Source: an uncultured Eubacteriales bacterium
GTDB taxonomy: Bacteria > Bacillota > Clostridia > Oscillospirales > CAG-272
Direction: 5' to 3'
Assembly (NCBI GenBank): GCA_900546695.1
Contig: URDX01000002.1
Span: 94,522 to 158,521 of the forward strand
DNA: 64,000 nt
Positions within the stretch are counted from its first letter, which is position 1; each line of letters begins with the position of its first letter. The notes beneath the pieces are model-generated. The model searched no databases. It had not been told where the DNA came from and saw only the letters and a list, made by a program, of their open reading frames with translations. This document shows positions 24,543 to 33,592 of the stretch, piece after piece. Position numbers and translations under genes: made by a program.

Positions 24543-25946
24543 ATGGCTGAAAATAAACACAGTGCAAAGATGTGGGCTGGTGTCACGAGCGGCGTCACAA
24601 GCTCGCTTGCGGATGATTTCAATTCGTCTATCGGCTTTGACAGCCGCATGTACAAGCAGGATATCGGGGGCAGCATCGCTCATGCCGCTATGCTCGCTTC
24701 TTCTGGGATAATCACCGCTGAGGAGGCGGAGTCGATAACTGCGGGGCTCGAGGGCATTCTGCGCGACATCGAGAGCGGCGCGCTCGAGATAGACCCGGGC
24801 TGCGAGGATATCCATATGTTCGTCGAGGCGGAGCTCACCGCACGCATCGGCGCGGCGGGAAAGAAGCTGCACACCGCGCGCAGCAGAAACGATCAGGTCG
24901 CGCTCGATATACGTCTGTATCTGCGCGAGCGGATAGGCGAGCTTATCTCGCTTGCGGCGGAGCTTGCATCCGCGGTGACCGACAAGGCAGAGCAGTATAA
25001 GTGCACCGTAATGCCGGGCTATACCCATCTTCAGCGCGCTCAGCCGATAACCTTCGGTCATCAGCTCATGGCGTATGTATTCATGCTGCTGCGCGACATC
25101 TCGCGTCTGCGCGACTGTCGCGGGCGGATGAACGTGTCCCCCATCGGCTCATGCGCTCTTGCGGGGACGACCTACCCGACGAACCGCCGCTATGAGGCGG
25201 AGCTGCTCGGCTTTTCATCGGTCTGCCCGAACTCGATAGACGGCGTATCCGACCGCGATTTTTCGCTCGAGCTGCTTTCGGATATCTCGATAATGATGAT
25301 GCATCTCTCGCGTTTTTCCGAGGAGATTATTCTCTGGTCGAGCTGGGAGTTCGGCTTCGTGCATCTCAGCGATGCGTTCACGACCGGCTCATCCATCATG
25401 CCGCAGAAGAAAAACCCCGATATGGCGGAGCTTGTGCGCGGTAAGACGGGCAGGGTATACGGCGATATGCTCTCGCTCTTTACAACGCTTAAGGGGCTTC
25501 CGCTCGCATACAATAAGGATATGCAGGAGGATAAGGAGTGCGTGTTCGACGCGGTCGATACTGCGGTCATGTGTCTTAAGGTGTTCCGCGGCATGATTGA
25601 GGGCATGCGTGCCGACCCCGAGCGGATGAAGAAGGCGGCGCAGACGGGCTTTATCAACGCGACCGACCTTGCGGATTATCTTGTCGGACGCGGGCTCCCG
25701 TTTCGCGAGGCGTACAAGAAGTCGGGCGAGCTTGTCGCACTCTGCACGAGGCTCGGTACCGTGCTTGACGAGCTCCCGCTCGAGGAGTACAAAAAGGCAA
25801 GCGAACTGTTCGACGAGGATGTATATGCGGCTATCGACCTCGATGCGTGCGTTGCGCGCAGGATGAGTGAGGGCGGCACGGCACCCGAGCAGGTCACGGC
25901 GCAGATAGCGTCGGCAAGAGAACAGCTTTCCGCTGTTGCAGAGTGA
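24543..25946 (+). CDS. argH: Argininosuccinate lyase
   Basis: A 467-residue enzyme of the fumarase/aspartase superfamily that releases arginine and fumarate. The family signature GSSIMPQKKNPD is at about residue 282, the catalytic His region is in TVMPGYTHLQRAQP and the N-terminal RSRNDQVALD is intact. The ATG chosen gives the usual MAENKHSAKMWAG start; a frame opening 13 or more codons earlier would add non-conserved residues. It follows argG on the same strand. Confidence 0.96.
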   Translation: MAENKHSAKMWAGVTSGVTSSLADDFNSSIGFDSRMYKQDIGGSIAHAAMLASSGIITAEEAESITAGLEGILRDIESGALEIDPGCEDIHMFVEAELTARIGAAGKKLHTARSRNDQVALDIRLYLRERIGELISLAAELASAVTDKAEQYKCTVMPGYTHLQRAQPITFGHQLMAYVFMLLRDISRLRDCRGRMNVSPIGSCALAGTTYPTNRRYEAELLGFSSVCPNSIDGVSDRDFSLELLSDISIMMMHLSRFSEEIILWSSWEFGFVHLSDAFTTGSSIMPQKKNPDMAELVRGKTGRVYGDMLSLFTTLKGLPLAYNKDMQEDKECVFDAVDTAVMCLKVFRGMIEGMRADPERMKKAAQTGFINATDLADYLVGRGLPFREAYKKSGELVALCTRLGTVLDELPLEEYKKASELFDEDVYAAIDLDACVARRMSEGGTAPEQVTAQIASAREQLSAVAE

Positions 25947-26035
25947 TGCGGCGGGGCGTTTTTCGTTATTTTGCGGCGGGGCGTCTTTCAGGATTTTGCG
26001 GAGGTAAATTTTCCGCAAACAAACGTAATATACTA

Positions 26036-26064
26036 TTGCCTTTTTCGGCATATGAGTGTATAAT
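26036..26064 (+). promoter_or_regulatory. Promoter of the transglutaminase-dockerin gene
   Basis: TTGCCT (26036-26041) and TATAAT (26059-26064) are 17 bp apart. The untranslated leader of about 180 nt includes the ACAAAAG tandem repeat. Confidence 0.7.
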
Positions 26065-26196
26065 ACAAGCAGAGCGCATCGGACACGGCATGCAGACGCT
26101 TGTCGCGTCCGATGTGTATTTAAGGCAGCGCCGCGCAAGTGCATCGTCGGTTCACACCGCAGCTCCTTGCGATGCCGCTGCAAGACAAAGCGCAGA

Positions 26197-26226
26197 ACAA
26201 AAGACAAAAGACAAAAGACAAAAGAC
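26197..26226 (+). repeat. 7-bp tandem repeat ACAAAAG, four perfect copies
   Basis: Four head-to-tail ACAAAAG units (26197-26224) lie in the 5' leader about 27 bp before the TTG start, just upstream of the ribosome site. Confidence 0.9.
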
Positions 26227-26252
26227 GACCGAGTCGACACGGAGGTGCATCC

Positions 26253-27785
26253 TTGTTTTTCTTTGAGCACAAAAAGAAGCTGATAAGCGGCATACTCGCC
26301 GCATACATGACCTTTACCGCAATGAGCGCCGCAGTCCCGATATTTGCCGAGGCGGGCGGTGTTGACAGTCTCGCCGAGGGGCGATATTTCGGCTACGAGC
26401 AGCTGCCCGGCAGCCTTGACACCGATAAGCTGCACGAGACTCTTACCGACGCACTGACATCGTGCGCGCCGACGGCGGATCTTTCTTCCTTCGGTATATC
26501 GCGGAGCGATGCGGGTGTTGTAGCCGAGCTGATAAGCTACTCTATCCCGGAGGCGTTCCATGTTTCGGAGATAAGCTACGAGAATGACGGCGCGGGAAAT
26601 ATCTCACGCATGCATTTCAAATACAGCATGACCGAGAAGGATTACCGCGCAAAGCTCGCCGAGTGTGAGGCGGCAGCCGATAAAATGACCGCCGACCTTG
26701 TAACATCGGACCTCGGTGAGTCGGAAAAGGCGCTGCTCATTCACGACCGCATCGCCGCAAGCTGTGAGTACGACTATGCGGGCTATAACGAATATCTGAA
26801 AAACGGCACGCAGCTCCCGACCGACGATTTCGGCATCTACGGCGTTCTTGTCGGCGGCAGAGCGGTGTGCGAGGGCTACGCACTCACGAATATTTACCTT
26901 CTCTCGCGGGTCGGCATTCATGCAATGTTCTGCCGCTCGTCCGAGATAAATCACGGCTGGAATATCGTCTGGGTAGACGGCGTACCCTATCATGTCGACG
27001 TCACATGGGATGATGCCGTGTGGGATATCACGGGCAGGGTCGACCATCAGTATTTCCTGCTCTCGAGCGCGGAGCTTGAGCATCGCCGCGCAGAGAACGG
27101 TGCTGCGTCGGATGACTATTATACCTTCCCGTCGGACACGAGGTACGACAGCAGCTACTGGCAGAACTCGAGCGCGGCATTCCAGTATGTCGGCGGCAGG
27201 CTCTGGTATATCGACAGCCGCCGCGGTGAGCTGATTTGCGTCGGTGATGAGACCGAGACGGTGACCGTGATAGAGGGCAGCTGGCGCGCGGGTGCAATGT
27301 CGAGCTGGTCGGGTAACTTCTCGCGGCTCGCCTCGTCGGACGGCTCGCTCTACTACTCTACCCCCGATTCCATCTTCCGCTACGATACCGAAACAGGTAA
27401 GACCGAGCTGTTCTATAAGCCCGATCTTTCGGTCGGGGAGTATTTCGGGATCTACGGCCTCGCCGTTTTCGGCGATGAGCTTGTCTATGATATAAACGGC
27501 TCGCCGAATTTTGACTCAACAACAAAAGAAAACTACGAGTACAGAATACCGCTCGACGGCAATACCGAGACGGATATAAAGCCGGGCGATATCAACGGCG
27601 ACGGCAGGATAAATACCGCCGACCTTGTCAGACTGATGAGATATATTGCGGGCAACAATGTTACGGCATATTATCCCGATGTGAACGGCGACGGGCGTGT
27701 GACCGTTGCGGACCTTGTCAGACTGATGAAGTATATCTCGGGTCAGAATGTCGAGCTACATCCGTCATATCCGAAGGCGGGCTGA
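26253..27785 (+). CDS. Secreted transglutaminase-like protein with C-terminal type I dockerin
   Basis: A 510-residue exported protein. I start at TTG 26253, eight bases after GGAGG, giving a classical signal peptide (HKKKLISGILAAYMTFTAMSAA, cut near IFAEA). The transglutaminase-like core shows the catalytic Cys in GGRAVCEGYA, His in INHGWNIVWVDG and Asp in YHVDVTWDD (about residues 210-255). A region of beta-propeller-like or DUF5050-type short repeats (GGRLWYIDSRRGELI) follows. The last 70 residues are a dockerin: two calcium loops DINGDGRINTADLVRLM and DVNGDGRVTVADLVRLM. It should bind a cohesin at the cell surface or in a cellulosome-like complex; no cohesin gene is in the window. Confidence 0.88.
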   Translation: MFFFEHKKKLISGILAAYMTFTAMSAAVPIFAEAGGVDSLAEGRYFGYEQLPGSLDTDKLHETLTDALTSCAPTADLSSFGISRSDAGVVAELISYSIPEAFHVSEISYENDGAGNISRMHFKYSMTEKDYRAKLAECEAAADKMTADLVTSDLGESEKALLIHDRIAASCEYDYAGYNEYLKNGTQLPTDDFGIYGVLVGGRAVCEGYALTNIYLLSRVGIHAMFCRSSEINHGWNIVWVDGVPYHVDVTWDDAVWDITGRVDHQYFLLSSAELEHRRAENGAASDDYYTFPSDTRYDSSYWQNSSAAFQYVGGRLWYIDSRRGELICVGDETETVTVIEGSWRAGAMSSWSGNFSRLASSDGSLYYSTPDSIFRYDTETGKTELFYKPDLSVGEYFGIYGLAVFGDELVYDINGSPNFDSTTKENYEYRIPLDGNTETDIKPGDINGDGRINTADLVRLMRYIAGNNVTAYYPDVNGDGRVTVADLVRLMKYISGQNVELHPSYPKAG

Positions 27786-27872
27786 AATGTGTCTGTCTGC
27801 TGCGGCTGCACGTAATGACGCGGCAAGCGGCGGGTGATGTCAAGCGGCATTAAAATAAAGCTAAATACAGCG

Positions 27873-27917
27873 ATTCGGCAGGGTGATGCGTGTTTACGCA
27901 CGTTCACCCTGCCGAAT
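27873..27917. terminator. Long perfect hairpin between convergent genes
   Basis: A 14-bp perfect outer stem (ATTCGGCAGGGTGA and its complement) plus an inner GCGTG/CGCAC stem sits between the transglutaminase gene and dapA. It lacks a T-run on either side, but position suggests a bidirectional transcription barrier. The flanking 27786-27963 holds no gene. Confidence 0.5.
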
Positions 27918-27963
27918 AATATTTGTGTGACGCGGCGTTGCCCGTGTCGTTTGTCACCGAGGA

Positions 27964-28866
27964 CTATTCAGCGGGCAGCAGCCCGTAACGGCGCAGTACA
28001 TCGGCAAGCCTTGCTTCCTCCGTATCACTCATACGGCAGAGCGGCAGCCGCATTTCATATCCGCACAGACCCATCATCGCCAGTGCGGTCTTTACGGGTA
28101 TCGGATTTACCGCCGCAAAGAGCGCGTCGCAGAGCGGCAGCAGCGAGCGCTGAAGCTCCGCCGCCTCCATGCAGCGCTGAGCGTCGCACAGCTCGGTCAG
28201 ACGGTGCATCTCGGTCGGCAGCAGATTCGATATCACCGATATTACCCCCGCGCCGCCGAGCGACATCACGCAGCCCGCGAGCTCGTCGTTGCCGCTGTAC
28301 ACATCGAGCGCGCCGTCCGTTTCCGCTATTATCTTCTGAGCCGCCGCGGGGTTGCCCGATGCCTCTTTGACCGCTGCAATCCGCCCGTCGCGGGCGAGCT
28401 CGCGGTAGACCGACATCGGTATATCGCAGCCTGTCCGTGAAGGTACGTTATACAGTATCAGCGGCGCTGCGGAGCTGTCCGCGATATGCAGAAAGCTGCG
28501 GCACAGCCCCTCGGGGGTCGCCTTGTTGTAGTACGGTGTCACCACAAGCAGCGCATCCGCGCCCGCATCCGACGCATAGCGTGAAAGCGCCGCCGCCTTC
28601 TCTATATTGTTTGAGCCCGTACCCGCGATGACGGGCAGTCTGCCGTTCGTGTATTCTATCGCCGCGGCGATGCAGCTGCGCCGCTCGGTATCGGAGAGCG
28701 TTGCGCTCTCACCCGTTGTTCCGCATATCACGAGCGCATCCGCACCGAGCTCGACCTGACGGTCAATCAGCCCGCGCAGTGCGGGGTAGTCTACCTCGCC
28801 GTTCTTCATCGGGGTGACGAGCGCCGTGCCTACGCCCCGAAAAATCGTCTTTTTGTTCTTTGCCAT
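27964..28866 (-). CDS. dapA: 4-hydroxy-tetrahydrodipicolinate synthase
   Basis: A 300-residue TIM-barrel aldolase condensing pyruvate with aspartate semialdehyde in lysine/diaminopimelate synthesis. Key residues are visible: VICGTTGES (Thr pair), the Tyr in LYNVPSRTG, and the Schiff-base Lys in AVKEASGN. Length is normal. It is monocistronic here and diverges from queA across a 270-bp gap that contains the queA promoter and nothing else I recognise. Confidence 0.95.
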   Translation of the reverse strand: MAKNKKTIFRGVGTALVTPMKNGEVDYPALRGLIDRQVELGADALVICGTTGESATLSDTERRSCIAAAIEYTNGRLPVIAGTGSNNIEKAAALSRYASDAGADALLVVTPYYNKATPEGLCRSFLHIADSSAAPLILYNVPSRTGCDIPMSVYRELARDGRIAAVKEASGNPAAAQKIIAETDGALDVYSGNDELAGCVMSLGGAGVISVISNLLPTEMHRLTELCDAQRCMEAAELQRSLLPLCDALFAAVNPIPVKTALAMMGLCGYEMRLPLCRMSDTEEARLADVLRRYGLLPAE

Positions 28867-29035
28867 TCCGTTATCTCCCGCGCTCGGATGAGTGTCGGGA
28901 TATCTGCCGCCTTCGGGCGGTATTTTTTCGCCGCAGCCGCGGCGTTTTCCGTCTCTGTCCGAGCGTAATTGCCGTCGGCATATTGCCGCGCCGCGCGTTT
29001 CGGGATAATTCCCGACCGTACGGCATTATTTATGC

Positions 29036-29064
29036 TTGAAAAAAGCGTCGTATTGTAATATAAT
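29036..29064 (+). promoter_or_regulatory. Promoter of queA
   Basis: TTGAAA (29036-29041) and TATAAT (29059-29064) are 17 bp apart; the leader is about 70 nt. Confidence 0.75.
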
Positions 29065-29139
29065 ATGTTGGATGCAGATCATTCTGCGATATTATTATAT
29101 GCTGCCTGCGCTGTGGCGTTACGGCGATACGGAGATACG

Positions 29140-30213
29140 ATGTCTGAAGAAAAGATAATTATAAACGAAAAGGTAGGCACCGACCTGAAAAAAAGCGATT
29201 TCTACTACGACCTGCCCGAAGAGCTTATTGCGCAGACCCCTGCGGAGCGGCGCGATATGTCGCGTCTTATGACGGTCGACCGCAGAACGGGCGAGATAGG
29301 ACACGGGATATTTCACGATATCGTTGATATGCTCGAGCCGAATGACGTGCTTGTCATCAATAATTCAAAGGTCATTCCCGCGCGTCTGCACGGGATAAAG
29401 GAGGGCACGGGCGCGCGGATGGAGCTGCTGCTGCTCCGTGACCTCGGAGACGATTGCTGGGAGGTGCTCGTTCACCCCGGCAGAAGGGCAAAAACGGGCT
29501 CGGTTATCAGCTTCGGCGATGGTCTGCTGCGCGCGCACGTGCTGCGAACCGTAGAGGACGGAAACCGCATCGTCCGACTCGAATACGGCAGAGAGGGCGG
29601 GGAGAACATCTTTTCCGTGCTCGACCGTATCGGCGAGATGCCGCTGCCGCCGTATATCACCTCCCGCGCCTCCGACCCCGGACGCTATCAGACGGTTTAT
29701 GCCGACCGCGAGGGCTCTGCAGCCGCACCGACGGCGGGACTGCACTTTACCGAGGAGCTGCTTGACCGCATACGCGAGAAGGGCGTGCGGATAGCGCCCG
29801 TTCTGCTGCATGTCGGTCTCGGTACCTTCCGCCCCGTAAAGGAGGATGCGATATCCGACCATATCATGCACACCGAGCATTTCGAGATAAGCCCCGAAAG
29901 CGCGGAGATAATCAATTCCTGCAAGGGCAGGGTAGTCGCGGTCGGTACAACATCCTGCCGCGTTCTCGAGAGCGCTGCGGATGACAGCGGTCATATCGAG
30001 CCGATGACGGCGGATACGGGTATATTCATCTATCCCGGCTACCGCTTCAAGCGCGTTGACGCGCTGATAACAAACTTCCATCTGCCCGAGAGCACCCTGC
30101 TCATGCTTGTGTCGGCATTCTCGTCGCGTGAGATAATGCTGCACGCATACGCAGAGGCTATCGAGCGCAGATACCGCTTCTTCTCATTCGGGGATGCGAT
30201 GTTTATTCATTAA
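29140..30213 (+). CDS. queA: S-adenosylmethionine:tRNA ribosyltransferase-isomerase
   Basis: A 357-residue enzyme that adds the epoxycyclopentane ring to preQ1-modified tRNA on the way to queuosine. The family blocks FYYDLPEELIAQTP, VINNSKVIPARL, APTAGLHFTEELL, LHVGLGTFRPV and NFHLPESTLLMLVSAF are intact. The ATG at 29140 has GGAG five bases upstream; the frame continues upstream but without conserved residues. No tgt gene is nearby in the window. Confidence 0.95.
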   Translation: MSEEKIIINEKVGTDLKKSDFYYDLPEELIAQTPAERRDMSRLMTVDRRTGEIGHGIFHDIVDMLEPNDVLVINNSKVIPARLHGIKEGTGARMELLLLRDLGDDCWEVLVHPGRRAKTGSVISFGDGLLRAHVLRTVEDGNRIVRLEYGREGGENIFSVLDRIGEMPLPPYITSRASDPGRYQTVYADREGSAAAPTAGLHFTEELLDRIREKGVRIAPVLLHVGLGTFRPVKEDAISDHIMHTEHFEISPESAEIINSCKGRVVAVGTTSCRVLESAADDSGHIEPMTADTGIFIYPGYRFKRVDALITNFHLPESTLLMLVSAFSSREIMLHAYAEAIERRYRFFSFGDAMFIH

Positions 30214-30269
30214 AGGTTCTGTATAGGCTGTAAGCATGGCTGCGTCGGAATTATATTGCAATTTTCGAC

Positions 30270-30428
30270 ATGGAGAAAACCGAAATGACAAATTACAAGG
30301 ATTTTTTGAATGAACTGCTTCGGAATAAGGATTTCAAAAAAGAATACGATGTGCTTGAAGCAGAGTTTTCTGTTATTCAGGCTGTGCTTGATGCGGAAGC
30401 ATCAGGACTTACACAAAATGAGATTTGA
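30270..30428 (+). pseudogene. Truncated XRE-type antitoxin fragment
   Basis: The 52 codons read like the N-terminus of a HigA/XRE antitoxin: YKDFLNELLRNKDFKKEYD, then ...VLDAEASGLTQNEI, and stop exactly where the helix-turn-helix should begin. Just past the TGA a shifted frame gives LLRRT, resembling the expected recognition helix start, so the gene is cut by a frameshift and then lost. No toxin gene is adjacent. It lies in the gap between queA and miaA; the rest of 30214-30467 shows no other gene. Confidence 0.6.
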
Positions 30429-30467
30429 GCTTGTTACGGCGAACAGACAAGATAATGTGAGAAGAAT

Positions 30468-31409
30468 ATGACGGATAAAAAGAAGATACCACTGCTCTGC
30501 ATAACGGGTCCGACGGCGTCGGGCAAGAGTGCGCTTGCGGTAAGGCTTGCGCAGCTGCTCGGCGGCGAGGTCGTGTCGTGCGATTCGATGCAGATATATC
30601 GCGGCATGGATATCGGCACGGCAAAGCCGACCGCAGAGGAGATGTGCGGCGTGCCGCACCACATGATAGATATTGTGTCGCCCGATGAGGATTACAGCTG
30701 CGGCAGATACGCGAGCGAGGCGGCTGAGGTCATACGCGATATCGCATCGCGCGGGGCGCTGCCCATCGTGTGCGGCGGGACGGGGCTGTATCTTGACAGT
30801 CTGATACGGGCGACCGAGCATGCGGATGCGCCGTCCGACCCGTCGCTGCGCGAGTCGCTGCTTGCGCGAGACGGTCTTGAGCTTCACGCCGAGCTTGCCG
30901 CGATAGACCCCGAGAGCGCCGCAGCAATACATCCGAACAACAAGCGGAGAGTGGCGCGCGCGATAGAGATATACCGCATCACGGGGCGCACGAAAACCGA
31001 GTGGGACAGGCAGTCGCACGACGCACCGTCGCCGTACGACGCATCGGTCGTCGCGCTCGGTTATCTCGACCGCGAGCTGCTTTACCGCAGGATACGTGTA
31101 CGGGTCGACGAGATGTTTGAGCGCGGGCTGTGCGATGAGGTCTCGCGGCTCGGGCTTGATGCGGAGAGCACCGCAGGTGCGGCAATAGGCTACAAGGAGG
31201 TCGGCGCGTATCTGCGCGGCGAGTGCAGCGAGGAGCAGGCGGAAGAGGCGGTAAAGCTTGCAACGACTCGCTACGCAAAGCGTCAGCTGTCATGGCTGCG
31301 CGGCAGGAGCTACGTCAGATGGGCGATGATCTGCGGCGACCCCGAGCGGGATCGCGGGATGCTCGATAAGATTGTAAATATTTCGTTAATACTCACGGGG
31401 CGCCGATAA
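30468..31409 (+). CDS. miaA: tRNA dimethylallyltransferase
   Basis: A 313-residue enzyme adding a dimethylallyl group to A37 of tRNAs reading U-first codons. P-loop GPTASGKSALAVRLAQ at the N-terminus, DSMQIYRGMDIGTAKP, VPHHMIDI, CGGTGLYLDSL and the C-terminal TTRYAKRQLSWLR are all present. Together with queA this is a tRNA-modification neighbourhood. Confidence 0.96.
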   Translation: MTDKKKIPLLCITGPTASGKSALAVRLAQLLGGEVVSCDSMQIYRGMDIGTAKPTAEEMCGVPHHMIDIVSPDEDYSCGRYASEAAEVIRDIASRGALPIVCGGTGLYLDSLIRATEHADAPSDPSLRESLLARDGLELHAELAAIDPESAAAIHPNNKRRVARAIEIYRITGRTKTEWDRQSHDAPSPYDASVVALGYLDRELLYRRIRVRVDEMFERGLCDEVSRLGLDAESTAGAAIGYKEVGAYLRGECSEEQAEEAVKLATTRYAKRQLSWLRGRSYVRWAMICGDPERDRGMLDKIVNISLILTGRR

Positions 31410-31425
31410 TATATCGGTGCTTTCG

Positions 31426-31434
31426 TGCTATAAT
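31426..31434 (+). promoter_or_regulatory. Extended -10 promoter before the divisome cluster
   Basis: TGC-TATAAT at 31426-31434 is an extended -10 element 89 bp before the ATG of the membrane-fusion gene; no good -35 is seen. Confidence 0.5.
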
Positions 31435-31522
31435 AGAGGTTAATAAAATCACGCTGCGGCTGTGCGCATAGGTGCGGCGGACGCTGAAAAACAAACGGAA
31501 ACTGATAAAAGGAGGGGCTGAT

Positions 31523-32770
31523 ATGGATACGAAATATCTGAAAAAGGTTGCAACGTATATCATTACGGCAGTCGTCTCCCTGCTTTTTATCGCCTACATA
31601 ATCTATCACCTGTGGGGAGAGTACAATACAGAGGTCAGTACCGTTCCCGCAGAGTATGTTACAATGGAGCAGTCGCTGACCGTGGATGCATATATACTGC
31701 GTGATGAAACGGTGCTGTACGCCGATTCGGCGGGCACGGTAGATTATGCTTTTGACGACGGCGACAAGGTGAGCGCGGGCGACCGTGTTGCTACCGTGTA
31801 TGCCGACGGAGATATCGGTGCGCGGCTGATAGATATCGACTCGCGGATATCGGTGCTTGAGCGCAGTAAGGTCGATTCGTCGGTCGTTTCGGACACTGCG
31901 ACCGTCGACTCTAAGATAGACAGTGTCTACTACCGCATGCTCGGAAAGATAAAAGGTGGGGATCTTGATTCGTCAATGTCGCTGACGAGCGATATAGTCG
32001 TTCTGCTCAACAAGCGTGCGCTTATCACAAACAGCGTCGACAGCTACGACGATGCTATAGCGGCGCTGCGCAGCGAGCGCGACGAGATAAGTGCATCCTC
32101 CGATACGACGGAGGATATCGTCACCGATAAGGCGGGCTATTTCTACTCGCAAACCGACGGCTATGAGGGAGTTTATTCGAGTCGAAATATCGACGAAATG
32201 CAGCTCGAAAATTACGACATGCTCGCAAGCGCGATGCCTAATGTTTCCGTATATGAGAGCGGCAGGCATTCGGTGGGGAAGATAGTTACCGACTACCGCT
32301 GGTATGTTGTGTGTGCCGTTTCGACGGCGGAATACCGCACGATATCGCTCGAGCGCAGCAGCTACAATGCCGTCTTTCCCGCAAGCGATGACAGACGGGT
32401 GGAGATGAAGCTGTATAAGGTGGTAAATCCCGCCGACGACGACCGCGTTCTGCTGATATTCTACTCGTCCGAGATGCCCGACGGCTTTGATTATTCGCAC
32501 AATCAGACGGTAGAGCTCATCACCGCAGAATATTCGGGCTATAAGGTGCCCGCATCTGCCGTTACCATTCAGGACGGAAAGAAGGGCGTGTTCGTGCTTG
32601 ACAGCTCGGTCGTCGGCTTTAAGGAGATAGTTCCGCTGTTCGAGCGGGACGGATGGATAGTCTGCGAGGAGCACGACGCATCCGATGAGAGTCAGGCGGG
32701 TCGGCTGTCGCTTTACGACTTTGTTATCACGGGAGGTAAGGATCTCTATGACGGAAAGAAGCTGCAATGA
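31523..32770 (+). CDS. HlyD-like putative membrane fusion protein
   Basis: A 415-residue single-pass membrane protein: a short cytosolic start, one membrane helix (about residues 9-30), then an external part with a biotinyl/lipoyl-like beta segment (VDAYILRDETVLYADSAGTVDYAFDDGDKVSAGD) and a central acidic region without long coiled coil, ending in a beta domain. In clostridia this gene class regularly precedes yggS-sepF-yggT-ylmH-divIVA, as here, so a link to cell division or envelope growth is likely though undefined. GGAGG is 7 bp before the ATG; 23-bp overlap with yggS. Confidence 0.75.
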   Translation: MDTKYLKKVATYIITAVVSLLFIAYIIYHLWGEYNTEVSTVPAEYVTMEQSLTVDAYILRDETVLYADSAGTVDYAFDDGDKVSAGDRVATVYADGDIGARLIDIDSRISVLERSKVDSSVVSDTATVDSKIDSVYYRMLGKIKGGDLDSSMSLTSDIVVLLNKRALITNSVDSYDDAIAALRSERDEISASSDTTEDIVTDKAGYFYSQTDGYEGVYSSRNIDEMQLENYDMLASAMPNVSVYESGRHSVGKIVTDYRWYVVCAVSTAEYRTISLERSSYNAVFPASDDRRVEMKLYKVVNPADDDRVLLIFYSSEMPDGFDYSHNQTVELITAEYSGYKVPASAVTIQDGKKGVFVLDSSVVGFKEIVPLFERDGWIVCEEHDASDESQAGRLSLYDFVITGGKDLYDGKKLQ

Positions 32771-33536
32771 CGGGCAGGTCCCGAGGGAGGGGCATGTCCC
32801 CGTTGACGGGCGCTGCACCGAGGAATATCTCGCATGCGTGCGCGAAAACTATCTGAGAGTATGCGAGCGGGTGGAGCACATCTGCGCGTCGCTCGGCAGA
32901 ACGGATGAGGTAAAGCTTGTTGCGGCGAGCAAGACGGTGCCCGCGGAGGCAGTGAATTATGCCGCGTCGCTCGGTCTGCGTGCTTTCGGTGAGAACAGGG
33001 TACAGGAATTCTGCGACAAGGAGCCGCTGCTGTCGCCGCAGCTCGAGCGTCATTTTATCGGCTCACTGCAGCGCAATAAGGTAAAATACCTTATCGGACG
33101 CACGGCGCTGATACATTCGGTCGACTCGGTACCGCTCGCGGAGGAGATAAGCAGGCGGGCACAGCGCGCGGGATATGTACAGGATATTCTCGTCGAGATC
33201 AATATCGGCAGAGAGGAAAACAAGGGCGGGGTGATGCCGGAGGCACTGGACGATTTTTTCGACCGAATCGCGGATTTTGAGGGTATAAATCCCCGCGGAC
33301 TGATGACAATTGCCCCAAAATGCTCCGAAAAAGACGATTATAGAATATTTTTTGCAGAAACTTATCAAATATTACTTGACATTAACGCAAAAAAAATGCA
33401 TAATAAGTGTGTACCACTTTTATCTATGGGTATGAGTGACAGTTTTGAGGTCGCACTTGAGTATGGTGCGAACATGATCAGACCCGGTTCGGCAATTTTC
33501 GGCATGCGTAATTACGGCGTGCAGAATGGGGTTTGA
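32748..33536 (+). CDS. yggS: YggS/YlmE family PLP-binding protein
   Basis: A 262-residue alanine-racemase-like PLP-homeostasis protein. The PLP-Lys is in LVAASKTVPAEAV, followed by FGENRVQEFCDK, HFIGSLQRNK, and the phosphate-binding SMGMSDSFEVALEYGANMIRPGSAIFG. Compared with the usual ~225 residues it has about 25 extra N-terminal residues (including PREGHVPVDG) that overlap the previous gene; a later start is not obvious because no other ATG with a ribosome site occurs before the domain. The last third is AT-rich and holds a promoter-like sequence for sepF. Confidence 0.9.
   Translation: MTERSCNDGQVPREGHVPVDGRCTEEYLACVRENYLRVCERVEHICASLGRTDEVKLVAASKTVPAEAVNYAASLGLRAFGENRVQEFCDKEPLLSPQLERHFIGSLQRNKVKYLIGRTALIHSVDSVPLAEEISRRAQRAGYVQDILVEINIGREENKGGVMPEALDDFFDRIADFEGINPRGLMTIAPKCSEKDDYRIFFAETYQILLDINAKKMHNKCVPLLSMGMSDSFEVALEYGANMIRPGSAIFGMRNYGVQNGV
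33376..33404 (+). promoter_or_regulatory. Promoter inside yggS directed at sepF
   Basis: TTGACA (33376-33381) and CATAAT (33399-33404), 17 bp apart, lie within the yggS coding region about 190 bp before the sepF ATG. Confidence 0.6.
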
Positions 33537-33592
33537 CAGCATTTACGGGCATATAGGATTCAGAATAAATAAAAGATTAAGGAGAGATTGGT

